The position numbers and the translations under genes were made by a program. Positions 11,803-23,274 of a DNA stretch of 64,000 bases are shown piece after piece (the first letter of the stretch is position 1; each line of letters starts with the position of its first letter). Below the pieces are notes generated by a model. It saw nothing but the letters and a program-made list of their open reading frames with translations. It made no database searches and was not told where the DNA came from. Source of the stretch: Kryptolebias marmoratus. Lineage: Eukaryota; Chordata; Actinopteri; Cyprinodontiformes; Rivulidae. Where the stretch lies: assembly GCF_001649575.2 (NCBI RefSeq), contig NC_051437.1:12510391-12574390 (forward strand), in the 5' to 3' direction.

Positions 11803-12059
11803 NNNNNNNNNNNNNNNNNNNNNNNNNNNNNNNNNNNNNNNNNNNNNNNNNNNNNNNNNNNNNNNNNNNNNNNNNNNNNNNNNNNNNNNNNNNNNNNNNN
11901 NNNNNNNNNNNNNNNNNNNNNNNNNNNNNNNNNNNNNNNNNNNNNNNNNNNNNNNNNNNNNNNNNNNNNNNNNNNNNNNNNNNNNNNNNNNNNNNNNNNN
12001 NNNNNNNNNNNNNNNNNNNNNNNNNNNNNNNNNNNNNNNNNNNNNNNNNNNNNNNNNNN
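11803..12059. other. Assembly gap after a G run
   Basis: 257 N bases follow a run of twelve Gs. Sequence resumes with C-rich low-complexity DNA. Open frames drawn across it are artefacts. Confidence 0.99.
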
Positions 12060-12979
12060 CTCGCCGCTGTTCAGACCCTCGGAAGCACACAGAGCCCCCC
12101 CCCTCCCCCCTCCCCCCGCAATCCTGCACGCAAACACACATTTTGTTACAGTCAAATTGCTTTTTCACGCGTACAGATTGGGAGGGTGGAGGGGGGGAGG
12201 CAGGGAGGGCGAGGTTTTGCCCACGAGCTACAAATAAAATTTAAATGAATATTTTACGAGAGTCTTGATAATGAGACGGCAATCTGCCGAGATGGCTGAT
12301 ATCTGACTCGAGATTTAGAGGCTTTCAGAGGTGGGGGGGGTGGAGGAGGGGGGTGAGCTCGACAAACCGGCCGTCATGACTCAGGGTAATCAGGCTCCTG
12401 AAACAGAGCAGAAAGTGAACACAGTTTATCTAAAGGAAGCATCTTAGACCTGCAAATATCAATGCTTTAGGTCAGTTTTTAAGCAGTATAAACATCTTCA
12501 GTGCATTCAGAAGGATCTGAGCCGAGTGTAGAGAACTAAAAACCAGAGTTATGGTACTATAAGAATTCACGCCACATCTATTGTTTCTGAAAATCATCGT
12601 CATATTTGAAGCGCGTTACAGCTGCAGTGGTGGCATAGATGGAGAGTCTCTGGGAGAAAACTCTCCCCCCCCACCCCCCCATCCTTCATCCTTTATCCTT
12701 TAACCCATCTTACACCCAACCCCGCTGAATGATACAACACACCCCCTCTCTAACCTGACGGAGGACCAAAGTTATCAGTCAAGCGCCAAAAAATCTACAG
12801 GAAGAAGAAGAAAGAGGCGCAAAAGTTGAAGGAAGTTTGGTTTAACGGTGAGCGCGGGAGTGAGGTATGAGATTTGTGATATTTAGTGTTTAGATGTTGC
12901 AGTTAGGGTGTAGTTTTAATGTGTTTGAGTCAAACCAATGAGGCGAGCTCCAGCTTCTGTTTGACGTTCGGACCCAGAG

Positions 12980-13020
12980 ATGGCGGCCTCAGCCCGTCGC
13001 CGCTCTGCAGTCAGAATCAG
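12980..13020 (+). CDS. Weak candidate first coding exon (MAASARRRSAVRI)
   Basis: On the plus strand CCAGAGATGGCGG gives an ATG with G at -3 and G at +4, and an in-frame TGA 18 nt upstream. Thirteen codons (MAASARRRSAVRI) are followed by CAG|GTCAGTAAA, a moderate donor, with exit phase 2. The flanks are CpG-bearing, and another donor-like site (AACG|GTGAGCG) lies upstream at about 12848, as in a non-coding first exon. The peptide is too short to assign. If unspliced the frame stops after 35 codons. It could mark a nested plus-strand gene or be chance. Confidence 0.22.
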
Positions 13021-13024
13021 GTCA

Positions 13025-16000
13025 GTAAAACAAGATGATATGTCTCATACCAACGCTGAGGCGGCGAACAAGTTATCCTCGACGTAAAACGGTGGCTCAG
13101 CTCAAACGGAAACACCCAGCTAACGTTAGCTCACAGACAAACAACCTGAAACGTTACCAGACTCCAGGATGTTCACCAAAGAGGCCAAGGCAAAGATGTC
13201 GGTTCTCTTAAAGAATCGGAATCGAGACTCGTTCAAATTCAAACGACGGCCGACCCTACTTCTAACGAGCCAAACTCTCTTATATCATCTTAGATTGGTC
13301 TTGATCAGCGGTTCCTCAGTCATTCTGAAGGGCTTTTAAAGCTGTCGTTTGCTTTTTCCCCCACTTATTTTGGGTCCAGTACTTCACTATTTTTATTAAC
13401 TCTGACCTACGAATCATTCAAGCATCAGAAGGCTCCTAAAGTCAAAGCATGAACCTGCGATAAAAAGAGTAAAGAAGCCATTTTCGACAGGTTCTTTAAG
13501 AACTTCGTTACCAGCAGCCTGTTACACAGTTTGTTCATTATTAATTTAGCTGAATTTATGAAGAAACACCAGAGAAAATATAAAAAACAGTCTGACACGT
13601 AAAATGTAATTTTAGCACCAACATTTGTCGTACAGCAGACGATCAACAGAAGGATGAAATATCTCTCAGGTCCTGTTTCTGCTTCATTTTATTCTATTTC
13701 TGTAGATACGGTTGAGGTTTTTTTTCCACCACTTGTCCACTTTCTTCCTTTTTTCTGTTTTAAAAACACACACAGCACCGTACGCTGTCACAGTCAGACA
13801 CAAGGTCTGGAAGGAAGATGAGTAAAAACCTCAAGTCCCCCCCCCAAAAAAAACAAACCCTTTGAGACCTGCAGAAAACTTTGAGGAACTATTGATCCCA
13901 AACGTTCAGACTGTAGGGAAAGGGTTAACACGAAGCAGCTCTTACTGAAACCAAGCTGAAAATCCTCTCATTTCGTCCCATTTATCAGCGGTTTTAATCG
14001 AGTATAATCAGCATGCTCAGAACACATAAACAGCTTGTTTTAATCAACAGCAAAGTTTACCATTTCACAATAAAAGCTGAAGACTCGAGCCTTCGAACGG
14101 TTTGCGGTTCATCATTTTTTTGTTTCTTCGGGGACTAACAGAACCAAAAAAAAAAGTCTTTGCGTGCACAGTTCCATGTTTACTCGGCTCCAGACTACTA
14201 TTATGTTAAAATGAAGCCAAAGGTTGAAATGAGTTAATCAATCTGAAGGCCCTAAAAAGGGCGCCGGGACTAAAAGTGCAAATAAAACGGGGTCGATACG
14301 CTGACATCTAATTGCCTTCACCTCGTTATTGTCACGTATCACGTATCTTTCGAGCCCCGTTTGTGTGTGGAGCGACAAACAAACCATCCATTCCCCCCCC
14401 CACACACACACACACACACACACCCCACACTTCCTCTTTTTCACTTTCAGTCAAAAGGAAGAAAAAGGATCCCGGATCAGAACCGAGCCGTCCCTCAGAT
14501 CCAGCTTCAGAGCGCAGCGCCGAGCCTGTAATTAAACTTCTGGAAAAAAAAAACGGCGGCTGGAAACCTCAAAGATGGCTTCCCCAGGAGTTCAAACACA
14601 TTACGGAAGTGGGCCTTCTGTTTTACGGACCCATTAAATAATTGCGCAGTTTTTATTTCCCATCTGGCAGAATCCGAACGTTACAATACCAACAGCAGTA
14701 AATAAAAAAAAGCCCAATAAAGAACGATTTCATACAGCTGGCGGAGTTTAATGCTTACTTTCATTTCTGCCCCCCCCCCATTTTAAAGCGACACTATTTC
14801 ATCTACACAATAACTGCTCATTCATTTACAGAGGACTGCTTTCCGCCACATGCACTAAATGTTTACTGTGTTGTTAAACCTTTCTGAAAGTGACTACCGA
14901 TATCGTCGGGGCATTGCAGGAAAAGGATGGACGCAATAACGATTGCGGCGAACCCACGTTTGGTAAAGGACTCCCTCCCACCGCCGCCGCCACCTTCCAC
15001 GGCGTGTCCCTTCCCACACGGTTGACCGCTGCGCCGCAGTCTCACGAGCTGCCTTCCTGCCTCCAGCAGTCAGTAAATAACAGAGTGGCCGTTTCAGCAG
15101 GAGCTCTGTGATGCTGCAGAATCGATAGGCCCTGATTCTGCAGTGCTATTATTTAAGAAGGCCGGAGATAATCATAGGTTCTGTTCTAAAAACGGACATC
15201 CGTGGCAATAAAAAAAAAACATGGAGCAGAGCATATCAATTATTCACATGTGAGGTCGGAGGCCCTGGGATCCGATCGGGACCTTGTGAGCTTTCGTTTA
15301 GACCGCGGGAGCTCTGGGGAAAGTGGAGGCTAAACTCTTTTAACGCTTCGCAGTCGCACCCCCAACCACTTTCCTCAATAAATCCGCTTTCCCACCTCCC
15401 TTCGACGTGTTTTAATCAAGTCGGACGCGTTCTCGTAATCGACGGGGACGGAAGGAGACTCGCGCAAGGACGAACCGACTTGGAGAGGGTGGAAAAAAAA
15501 AGAAGAAGAAAAAGAAACGGAGCGGTCGAGGACCTTTTTCTTCTTCTTCTTCTTTTTTTTTTTAACTGAGACGGAGAAGAAAGAAAATATCTGGAGGATA
15601 AAGAAGGGAATCAAAAGAGAACCGTGAAGTGAGAAAAAAAAAAAAAAAAAAAAAGGAGATGGAGAGCATCTTGGGTATTTAAAAAGCACTCATTCAGCCT
15701 TGAGCTGGACTTGATGGGTGCAGAGAGGCAGAGGTCTTAACTCGGCACAGAAGTGAACCAGAAGGCAGCTGCAGGCGATGAATGCAGCAGCTACTACTTC
15801 ACAGGCAATACACCAATCAGTTAAAGTTTGGCTTTTCTCCCCCCGCACCCCCCACAGGATTTAATGATTACCAGAAAGTGCCATAGACAGAAGCAGCTGT
15901 TTCCTCCTCGATTGATGAGTTCCTCTGTGAACGATTTTGCTTTTGTACTATTCTTTAATTTTCAGCCACATGCCGTCAGAACTAAATCAGAGCAGAGCGA

Positions 16001-16050
16001 GGGCGGGGCATCTCTGGTCTGGGGCTGACGCGGTTGTGTCTCGTTACACT
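13025..16050. other. Non-coding stretch, no gene seen
   Basis: Besides the CA run near 14400, it has long A and T runs at about 15545-15565 and 15630-15655 separated by purine-rich sequence. A GCTAACGTTAGC motif (about 13117-13128) follows the weak candidate exon at 12980. Nothing else is identifiable. Confidence 0.55.
14392..14424 (+). repeat. C run and CA microsatellite
   Basis: Nine Cs are followed by about eleven CA units. Confidence 0.95.
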
Positions 16051-16054
16051 GCCA

Positions 16055-16233
16055 GCGATCTGATTCTTTAAAGATACACGAGCAGCAAAAAAAGCACTCA
16101 AATTCGATACGATTCAGCCTTTAATCACAACATGTTTTGGCCTAAAATTCCCAAAGAATTCTGTCTCGATTCATTTTTAATTACGATACACATTCTCCCT
16201 TATTCACCACACATTTAAAAAGGCCTTTAAATG
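16055..16233 (+). repeat. Dispersed repeat family B, copy 1, left part
   Basis: TTCTTTAAAGATACACGAGC and AGCAAAAAAAGCACTCAAAT precede GATTCAGCCTTTAATCACAA. The same order is seen in copy 3 (TTGTTAAAGACTCATGAGCA, then ATGATTCAGCCGCTAAAAAC) and copy 2 (AACAATTCAGCCTCTAATCA). The minisatellite follows directly. Confidence 0.6.
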
Positions 16234-17097
16234 TGACACAATTAAGCTTTTGATGATGACACAACTCATCTTTTGATGACGACAACTCCGCTTTTGATGA
16301 CGACAACTCCGCTTTTGATGACGACAACTCAGCTTTTGATGATGACACAACACAGCTTTTGATGACGACACAACACAGCTTTTGATGACGACACAACTCA
16401 GCTTTTGATGACGACACAACTCAGCTTTTGATGACGACACAACTCAGCTTTTGATGACGACACAACTCAGCTTTTGATGATGACAACTCAGCTTTTGATG
16501 ATGACACAACACAGCTTTTGATGACGACAACTCAGCTTTTGATGATGACACAACACAGCTTTTGATGATGACACAACACAGCTTTTGATGATGACACAAC
16601 ACAGCTTTTGATGATGACATAACTCAGCTTTTGATGATGACAACTAAGCTTTTGATATCGACACAACAGCTTTTGATGATGACACAACTCAGCTTTTGAT
16701 GACGACAACTCAGCTTTTGATGACGACACAACTCAGCTTTTGATGACGACACAACTCAGCTTTTGATGACGACACAACTCAGCTTTTGATGATGACACAA
16801 CACAGCTTTTGATGATGACATAACTCAGCTTTTGATGATGACAACTAAGCTTTTGATAACGACAACAGCTTTTGATGATGACACAACACAGCTTTTGATG
16901 ACAACTCAGCTTTTGATGACGACACAACACAGCTTTTGATGATGACAACTAAGCTTTTGATGATGACACAACACAGCTTTTGATGATGACAACTAAGCTT
17001 TTGATGATGACATAACTCAGCTTTTGATGATGACAACTAAGCATTTGATAACGACACAACAGCCTTTGATAATGGCACAATTAAGCTTTTGATGATG
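16234..17097 (+). repeat. Minisatellite of about 39 units (21-23 bp)
   Basis: A tandem array of CTCAGCTTTTGATGACGACA, with or without an extra ACA, gives mainly 21-bp and 23-bp units. I count 39 TTTGAT cores over about 860 bp. Units differ at GATGACG/GATGATG and CACAACACAG/CACAACTCAG, and both ends are more degenerate. Open frames across it (reading SSKAELCHHQK) come from the repeat and are not genes. It sits inside a dispersed repeat whose other two copies lack the expansion. Confidence 0.95.
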
Positions 17098-17530
17098 TAG
17101 TTGTAAAACTACAAAACACCTTCATAAAACTTGACTTACAATTAAACAATACACAAAGATGATGCTCTTTGCAAAAATAACATAATAATATATTATTATG
17201 AATAAGGAGATACAGGTTAACCTTTTCTTCTTTAATGTTAACTGATCCACATGATCAGGTTGAAGCACACTTTCACAGTAGTTGTTGCTGTTTTTACAAC
17301 ACTGCTGCAGTTCTCTTCCTGAACATCAGGCATGGATAATGAGAAACCGATGCTGCTGAACAGCAGGAAGTGAAACCAGAAGAAGAGTTCTCCACTAAAA
17401 AAATTAAAACTTTTCTGTTTTATAGTGGATGCTTTAATAAACACACCTGCTTGTAGAGTTTTTAAACGGAACACATTTTAAAGACGTAATAGACCTACGA
17501 GTCTAGTTTTAATCCCAAAACCGCACCGTG
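17098..17530 (+). repeat. Dispersed repeat family B, copy 1, right part
   Basis: It shares ATCAGGTTGAAGCACACTTT, GTTGTTGCTGTTTTTACAAC, AATGAGAAACCGATGCTGCT and GAGTTCTCCACTAAAAAAAT with copies 2 and 3. It ends near TTTTAATCCCAAAACCGCAC, also found as TTTAATCCCAAAACTGCTTC in copy 3. Confidence 0.7.
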
Positions 17531-17534
17531 TCAT

Positions 17535-19105
17535 GGCCGCTCTACGTCATGCATGTGTGTGTCCATGAATCTGCACAGATTAATCTCCATAGTCCCACTG
17601 AAAAGTAATTACCCAGTTCAAGCATATGCTGCAAGCCTGTATCCCTTGTAGACCAACGACAGCTCTGGTTTCACCGTTTCGGTGAGCAGACGTCCTGCAC
17701 TCACCTCCAAATCCTGCAGAGCACTTCACAACTTTCAAGGGGAGGACAATGTGACCATAAGTGCACGACTAATTAAACCACAACGCAGCCATGAAAGACG
17801 CATGTGGATCGTATCAAATAATCACACATCATTACAGAAGATGTCATAAAATAAAGGAAACAGAGAAAAGCTGAATATATCTGTTAGTTCAGAACCTGGT
17901 GCTCAGATGGAGACCCGTTACATGATTTAAAGCCAACTCCGCTCGTATTAAAATGAACTTTACACAGCTTTTTATCCTCAGTTGTTCTACTTTCCGTCAC
18001 ACTGGCGGCCGAGACATTTTTGTAGCTAATGGGAGCTAAAGCATGGCATTTATAATTCATATGAAACTAATCACCTCTCGTGTAATTAATTTCCTTTTCA
18101 CCATTTGAACATTCGGTTGTTCTTTCACACATTCCTCCGACTTCTCCTCCTCGCCCCGCTCGGCTCTGTGGGCTCGGGCTTACGGCTCAGCGTGGATGTG
18201 AAAGATGCAGGCGAGTCTAAAATAATAATAATAATAAAAAAAAGGCATTAAACACTTCGAGGAACGTGTTTGTAAATTTGACGAGGGGGTTCTGAGAAAG
18301 GGTCAGGTAATCTGCCTCCTTTTGTTCTGCCTGTGACATCGAGGGCAGGATGGTGCACGTCAGGCTCATCTGGGTAATGAATACAGTGTGGAGCCCTCAA
18401 ACAGGGAAATATTTCATTCTTTTGCTTGTCCAAGGTGCTGACCCTGTTTTTTTTCTTAACCGTTAGTAGGTGGTTTTTGTTGACTGGTTTGTATTGATGC
18501 TTGTGCTGAAGCAACTGATTATTTGTTATAGCCTCTAAAGTGAGAAATAAGCCGCTTTTCTCTGCATTTTAATGCACATATTGAGGCAAAAAGCTTTCAT
18601 TTCCTGGTCAGATCTTATTGTCTGACCACGGATCACACAAAGATCGACACTACTCTAGGCTAAATATCACCTCTTTAAAACCTGAACCATCTACTTGTAT
18701 TCATTCCCACTTGTTATTCTTGTCATCTTTTCCAGCAGCACTACCCTTTATTTGATCCAACTATTAATTATTTAGGCAATTCAATATTTAGGTATAAAGT
18801 TATTCAGAACTAGAACTCCCTCGATCCTCCCGTGGGGCTTAAAAAGTTGTAATTGTCAAAGAAAGCCACATTTCCTTTGATATTATGGACTGAAAGTAAC
18901 ACCTGGATGATAATAAATAAAACAAACTTGACATATGCCATTTGTTTTTATTGCTTCTTATGTGACTGTTGGCAGCATTCTGGGTGGCATGAATTAGGAC
19001 CTTTGTTGCACTTTTAAAAGTATATTTATTGCAGCCTAGGTAATTAGAAATAAACCATTATTTATGAAGGCAATTCTACCCTTTTCAAAAACACATCCAT
19101 CCGCC
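17535..19105. other. AT-rich non-coding stretch
   Basis: No repeat or exon was recognised. It contains a short AAT run near 18222 and AT-rich sequence with TAATTA motifs near 18078. The longest open frame (18248-18514, minus) has no recognisable content. Confidence 0.55.
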
Positions 19106-19109
19106 CGTC

Positions 19110-19530
19110 AGGCCCTCTGACAATGGGCTGGGGATGACTCTCTGCTACAACGCAGATTTTAACTCAATATCTGTAAAAGTTGGAGCCATTTTTCTGTCTG
19201 CCATTGACAATTAGCTGTGGAGGCCATCTTAAATCCAAAAGTGAATCAGTTCTACATGTGCAGAAACTCTGCAGGATCTATTCCAGGCGAGGGTATTTGT
19301 TGGGGATGATAAGCCACTGAACTGCAGCTCAAAAATCTGGTTTTCTGAGTTTTTGGGTTAGCTAAGGTTAATTAGCTGCCGTGGCCATCTTGAATCAGGT
19401 TGACTCCAAAAGTTAATTAGCTGCAGATGAACGTCCGGTGATTACTTTGAGGGTTTCGTTGCAGTTCAGCCACTTTTTCCTGATATTTCTTTCGCTAACG
19501 GACAGATAAACAAACACACAGAGGCAATTA
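19110..19530 (-). repeat. GATGGCCGCC-family repeat, two adjacent partial units (copy 4)
   Basis: Two cores lie in the same orientation: GTGGAGGCCATCTTAAATCC near 19216 and CCGTGGCCATCTTGAATCAG near 19380. The first follows GGGGATGACTCTCTGCTAC and TCAATATCTGTAAAAGTTGG; the second precedes GGTGATTACTTTGAGGGTTT and TTTCGCTAACGGACAGATAA. The core spacing is about 165 bp, shorter than the 308-bp unit, implying a deletion between them. Confidence 0.6.
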
Positions 19531-19534
19531 TAGC

Positions 19535-22500
19535 ACTGCTTTATGGCAGTAGGTGACAGAAAGAGATATTCAGGAGGATATTTTTACACTGAAATCCCAA
19601 AATAAAAACCTACAGCTTGTTGTTTATTTGAACTATAGTAGCACGAGCTCCTCTGGTACCATTATCAGGTTTATTGGAAGGCTCATCATAACCAGCACTG
19701 CTCCGATTTTAATAAACACATTTAGGTACCCGGAAAAAAAAAAAAAAAAAAAAGTCATCACATCTAATCATTTGGACTGCCTGTGACGCTCCTTACATAA
19801 GCTGATCAATTGCTACTTATGCATGTAATTGTTTTGTTGTGAGCGGCGGAGAGGAGAGCAGTCGGCAACAAAAGGAAACCGGCGGAGTCAGACGAGAAGA
19901 GCGTGAATAAGGGAAGAGACGGAGAGGAAAACAAGAGAAACGCTGATTCATTTTTACTCCCTGGGGCATGTTTCCACTATTACTGTACAGCAGCCACTCC
20001 GCTCGCGCCGAATCTGATTGGCTGTCTCCAAAGATGCCCCCCAAACCCAACTTCAGCTTTGCGTACGTTTGTTCAAACGCAAACATTTCCAGATTCATTT
20101 CGTTCGCAGTAAAGTATTCAAGAATACCAAAAAAAAAAAAAAAGGTCAGATGCTGCTTTTCCAAACAACAAGCGTTCGGAATGAATAATTTAGGTTGGAT
20201 AATTAAACGTTTTTCCTCGGCATTTTTTTCATTACGTTCCCTGGCGTACAGCTAAACAAGTGAGGCAATAAGCATGCTGCGGGGCATGGCACCGCACATC
20301 AGAAATGGCAAAGTAATTATTATTTCACCCCCTTCGTTTCAAATTAGTGCCACACAAACGCAGTCGGGGGAGAAAAAAAAGAAAAACAGTGAGTGAGTGA
20401 GTGCAAAAATCAGTCACTCACTGGGAGTCTCGCACAGCAGCAGCATTTCAATGGGAGATGATTGCAAAGCACTTTTTTTTTTCCCTTTTCCCACATTTCT
20501 CTTTCGAACTCAAAGGGGGGAAAATGCTCTTCGGTTGACATCGCTGCAGCATCCTGTGCTCAGATCTGCTCCCTGACCTTTGTCGAATCATGTCAAGTTG
20601 GCTTCCATCGCTGAAGGAAATCAAACTTGAATAGAAATAAGGTACGACAAAAGGCAGCTGTTATCGAGGCTTTGGTAAAAGATGCTTTCAATCTGAGTTA
20701 TGCGGCGGTCCAATTCTAAAACTTTTAGTTGGCTTAGCTGTTTGTGTGTGTGTGTGAGAGATATTCAAGGCATGCATTCAGACAGCAGCCCACTCACAGT
20801 CATTGTTTTACTCCAAACTGGCCAGAATTGTGGATTACAAAAAAGAAAGAAGGAAGGATTAGCGCTAAGTTCTCCTGAATGTTTGCCACTAAATAAACCT
20901 CGGCTTCATGGGAAGGAGCGACACGGACGAACTCTTCTAGTTCAACCACTGCTCCAACCCGAGACAGAAACTTAGACAGAAACTGTCGGGAAAAGAGCAG
21001 GGGCTTGAAGCGAAAAAACCAAAAAAAAAAAAATTTGTCAGGTGATTTGATGAATTGTCTGCGCATCTCAGCCCCATTTCACCGAACGCTTTCAAGTCGG
21101 GCCTGACGTGCCTTTGTTGCTGGTGTCGGGTGTGAAAGTACAGAGGCGAAATGGGTCAAAGTCACCGAGCTGAAACGATGTGTGTGTGAGTGGTGGGAGG
21201 AGGCACGTGCGGCATGCCGCTCCTATCAATGCTGCTGCTGTCACTCAGCTGATTCCAGGGCGACGGCTGTTTTGTCGTGGGCGCACGTGCAGGATGCGAG
21301 TCGCGCACTGGACCCTCTGAAAACCTCGACTGCGTATCGAGTTACAAAACCTAAACGTGCTACACTTCGTGATGTGAGCAGACAGCGATCTCTCTACAGG
21401 CAGCTTGATTCTCAGCGACTAGGAGGACGAAACGAGCAGAAATAGATTAGAGAATATTGAATCATTTAACACCGTGTAACACGATTTTTGCTCCTGCTAA
21501 GTCAGTGTTATTTCCCAAACTCCTTTTATTGCCAAACAATAGAAAATGGCCATTATTCCTTCCAGCTTTGGAGGGATTTTTGTCAACATTTTGTCTTTTT
21601 TGTGTTGGATAAACTCATTCGGCATGTTTCAAAACTACATTTTTAAGACTTACGTGAAAATCAATAATACCTGGTATTACTTTGAGGGGGAAAAAAAGGA
21701 ACAAAGATGAAGTTTTGGGATTAAAACTGTTTTTTTTTTTTCCTTTTTTTATTTAGTTATAAAGAATAGGAAAATCATAGTTTTAAACCAAGGAGACAAA
21801 AGGGATATTTTGCTACTTGTTTGTGTAATAAAAGGCACACAGACTGAAAAGTACCTCCATGTTATCAGATTTCTATGATTACAAACATTTTTTTTTACAA
21901 AATCCAGGCAACTTACCATTAAAAAGGGGACAGGAATTTAGTGAATATGATGTGATTCAATGTGTGTTTAACAAACAAACAAAAAACTAAACTTCTTGTG
22001 CACATACGATACAAATTCAGCAGCAGTTCATTTATAAAAATATAAAAACAATTGCCTCTAAGTTGTGCACCTGCATCGTACTCTGACCCACACTCGTCTC
22101 ATGTGGGACTCACTTCGGCCAGAGACTCAAATCAAGTTTTGGCAGCATGTAGGACCACAACTGTGTGATTTTAGCTGCCTGATTAGTTTGTGTTTGTGCA
22201 GCTTACAACTCAGCTTTTAGCACCAATGAGGTGCAACCAAACAGATGAGCTGAGGAAAAAAAAAGAAGAAAAATAAATAGCTCACAATATTGTCTTTTGG
22301 CCTTTTCTAAAAGGCCCCCTTCAGGTTGGACGACGACACCCCTACTCGCTCCACAACCTACTGGCACAGTAAAATTGCAGCAAATTTGGAGAACCTTTAG
22401 TGTGAAGGCAATCATGATGCTGCCACACTCGTAGGACTCGCCAATTGGGTTTTTGGGGCCATTTTGTGCGTCCCTGAGAGGCTCTCCTGAGGCCTCGCCG

Positions 22501-22955
22501 TCCTCCGGCTGCTGCTGACTTTTTCCACACCGCGTCGGGATGCGGCGATGTTTTTGGATCGTGCCGCAGCAGCACAACGCTGTTGCCAGGCAGGGGTTGT
22601 TACCTTCACCGTGTCACGGTCATGTTCAGAGCCGAGAGTGGCCAATTTGTTCCCAATGCCCGCCTTAAAGGGATAGTCTGGCAATTCATGACGTGATGCT
22701 TGTGAAATGGTAATCAGTGGTTGGTGCCTTATCAGCCGTAACATCGGCATGGAGTGTGGAGAAAGGGGCAAGGGTTTTCCTCTAGGCTAGGCTAACAGCT
22801 AGCCAAACGAGGGCCAGTTTTGTATTGTTTTTTCAAGCTTATAAAACAACAAACCAGTGTGAGAGAACTAATATTAAACCTCTACACAACACCGTTTGTT
22901 TAGTTTGTCGCTGGTTTCTTAACCAAACAACGTTCAGCGTCTAAAGAGCTGATCT
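19535..22955. other. Non-coding stretch, no gene seen
   Basis: A runs lie at about 19734-19753 and 20129-20143. A 10-bp perfect stem lies at 20387-20396 with 20414-20423. Near 22670, TTAAAGGGATAGTCTGGCAA and the following 280 bp resemble a common fish interspersed repeat, which I could not delimit. No exon was recognised. Confidence 0.5.
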
Positions 22956-22956
22956 C

Positions 22957-23270
22957 TGGGGCGGCTGGGGCTCGGCGGTTAGAGAGTCGGAGGTTTGACC
23001 CCTGGACACATGCAGTCACGTGTCAAAGTGTCCCTGGGCAAGACATTGAACCCCTCACTGCCTCCAATGTGCTCCATCAGTGTATGAAAGTGATCTAAAG
23101 CACTGATGAGACTCTATAGGATGATTTATTCAGAGTAGCTGTCTAGTGATGTAGCAGAGCGCTGTACGGATGTGTGAGGATGGGTAAATGAGGGCACAGA
23201 TAGTGCTGTGAAGTGCTTTAAGTAGCCTGGTTGGCTAGAAAGCCGCTATGCAAGTACAGTCCATTTCCCA
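22957..23270 (+). mobile_element. SINE-like repeat with tRNA-like head
   Basis: The head GGGGCGGCTGGGGCTCGGCG and the B-box-like GGTTTGACCCC precede GTGTCCCTGGGCAAGACATT and GCCTCCAATGTGCTCCATC. The tail contains GTGCTGTGAAGTGCTTTAAG and GCAAGTACAGTCCATTTCCC. This order is a widespread fish repeat. Some divergence and an internal low-complexity part suggest age. Confidence 0.7.
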
Positions 23271-23274
23271 TCCC

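Noticed and set aside
11556..12168. Long minus-strand frames crossing the gap at 11803-12059
   Set aside because: Most of each frame is N; no real coding evidence remains.
16181..17036. Open frames reading SSKAELCHHQK repeats on the minus strand
   Set aside because: They are translations of the 21-23-bp minisatellite; frames change between units and there is no gene context.
16234..17097. CRISPR-like regular array
   Set aside because: There are no unique spacers: the whole unit repeats head to tail, and the genome is a vertebrate.
20387..20423. Small hairpin as a microRNA precursor
   Set aside because: Only 10 bp of stem, built on a GTGA tandem repeat; too short for a microRNA.
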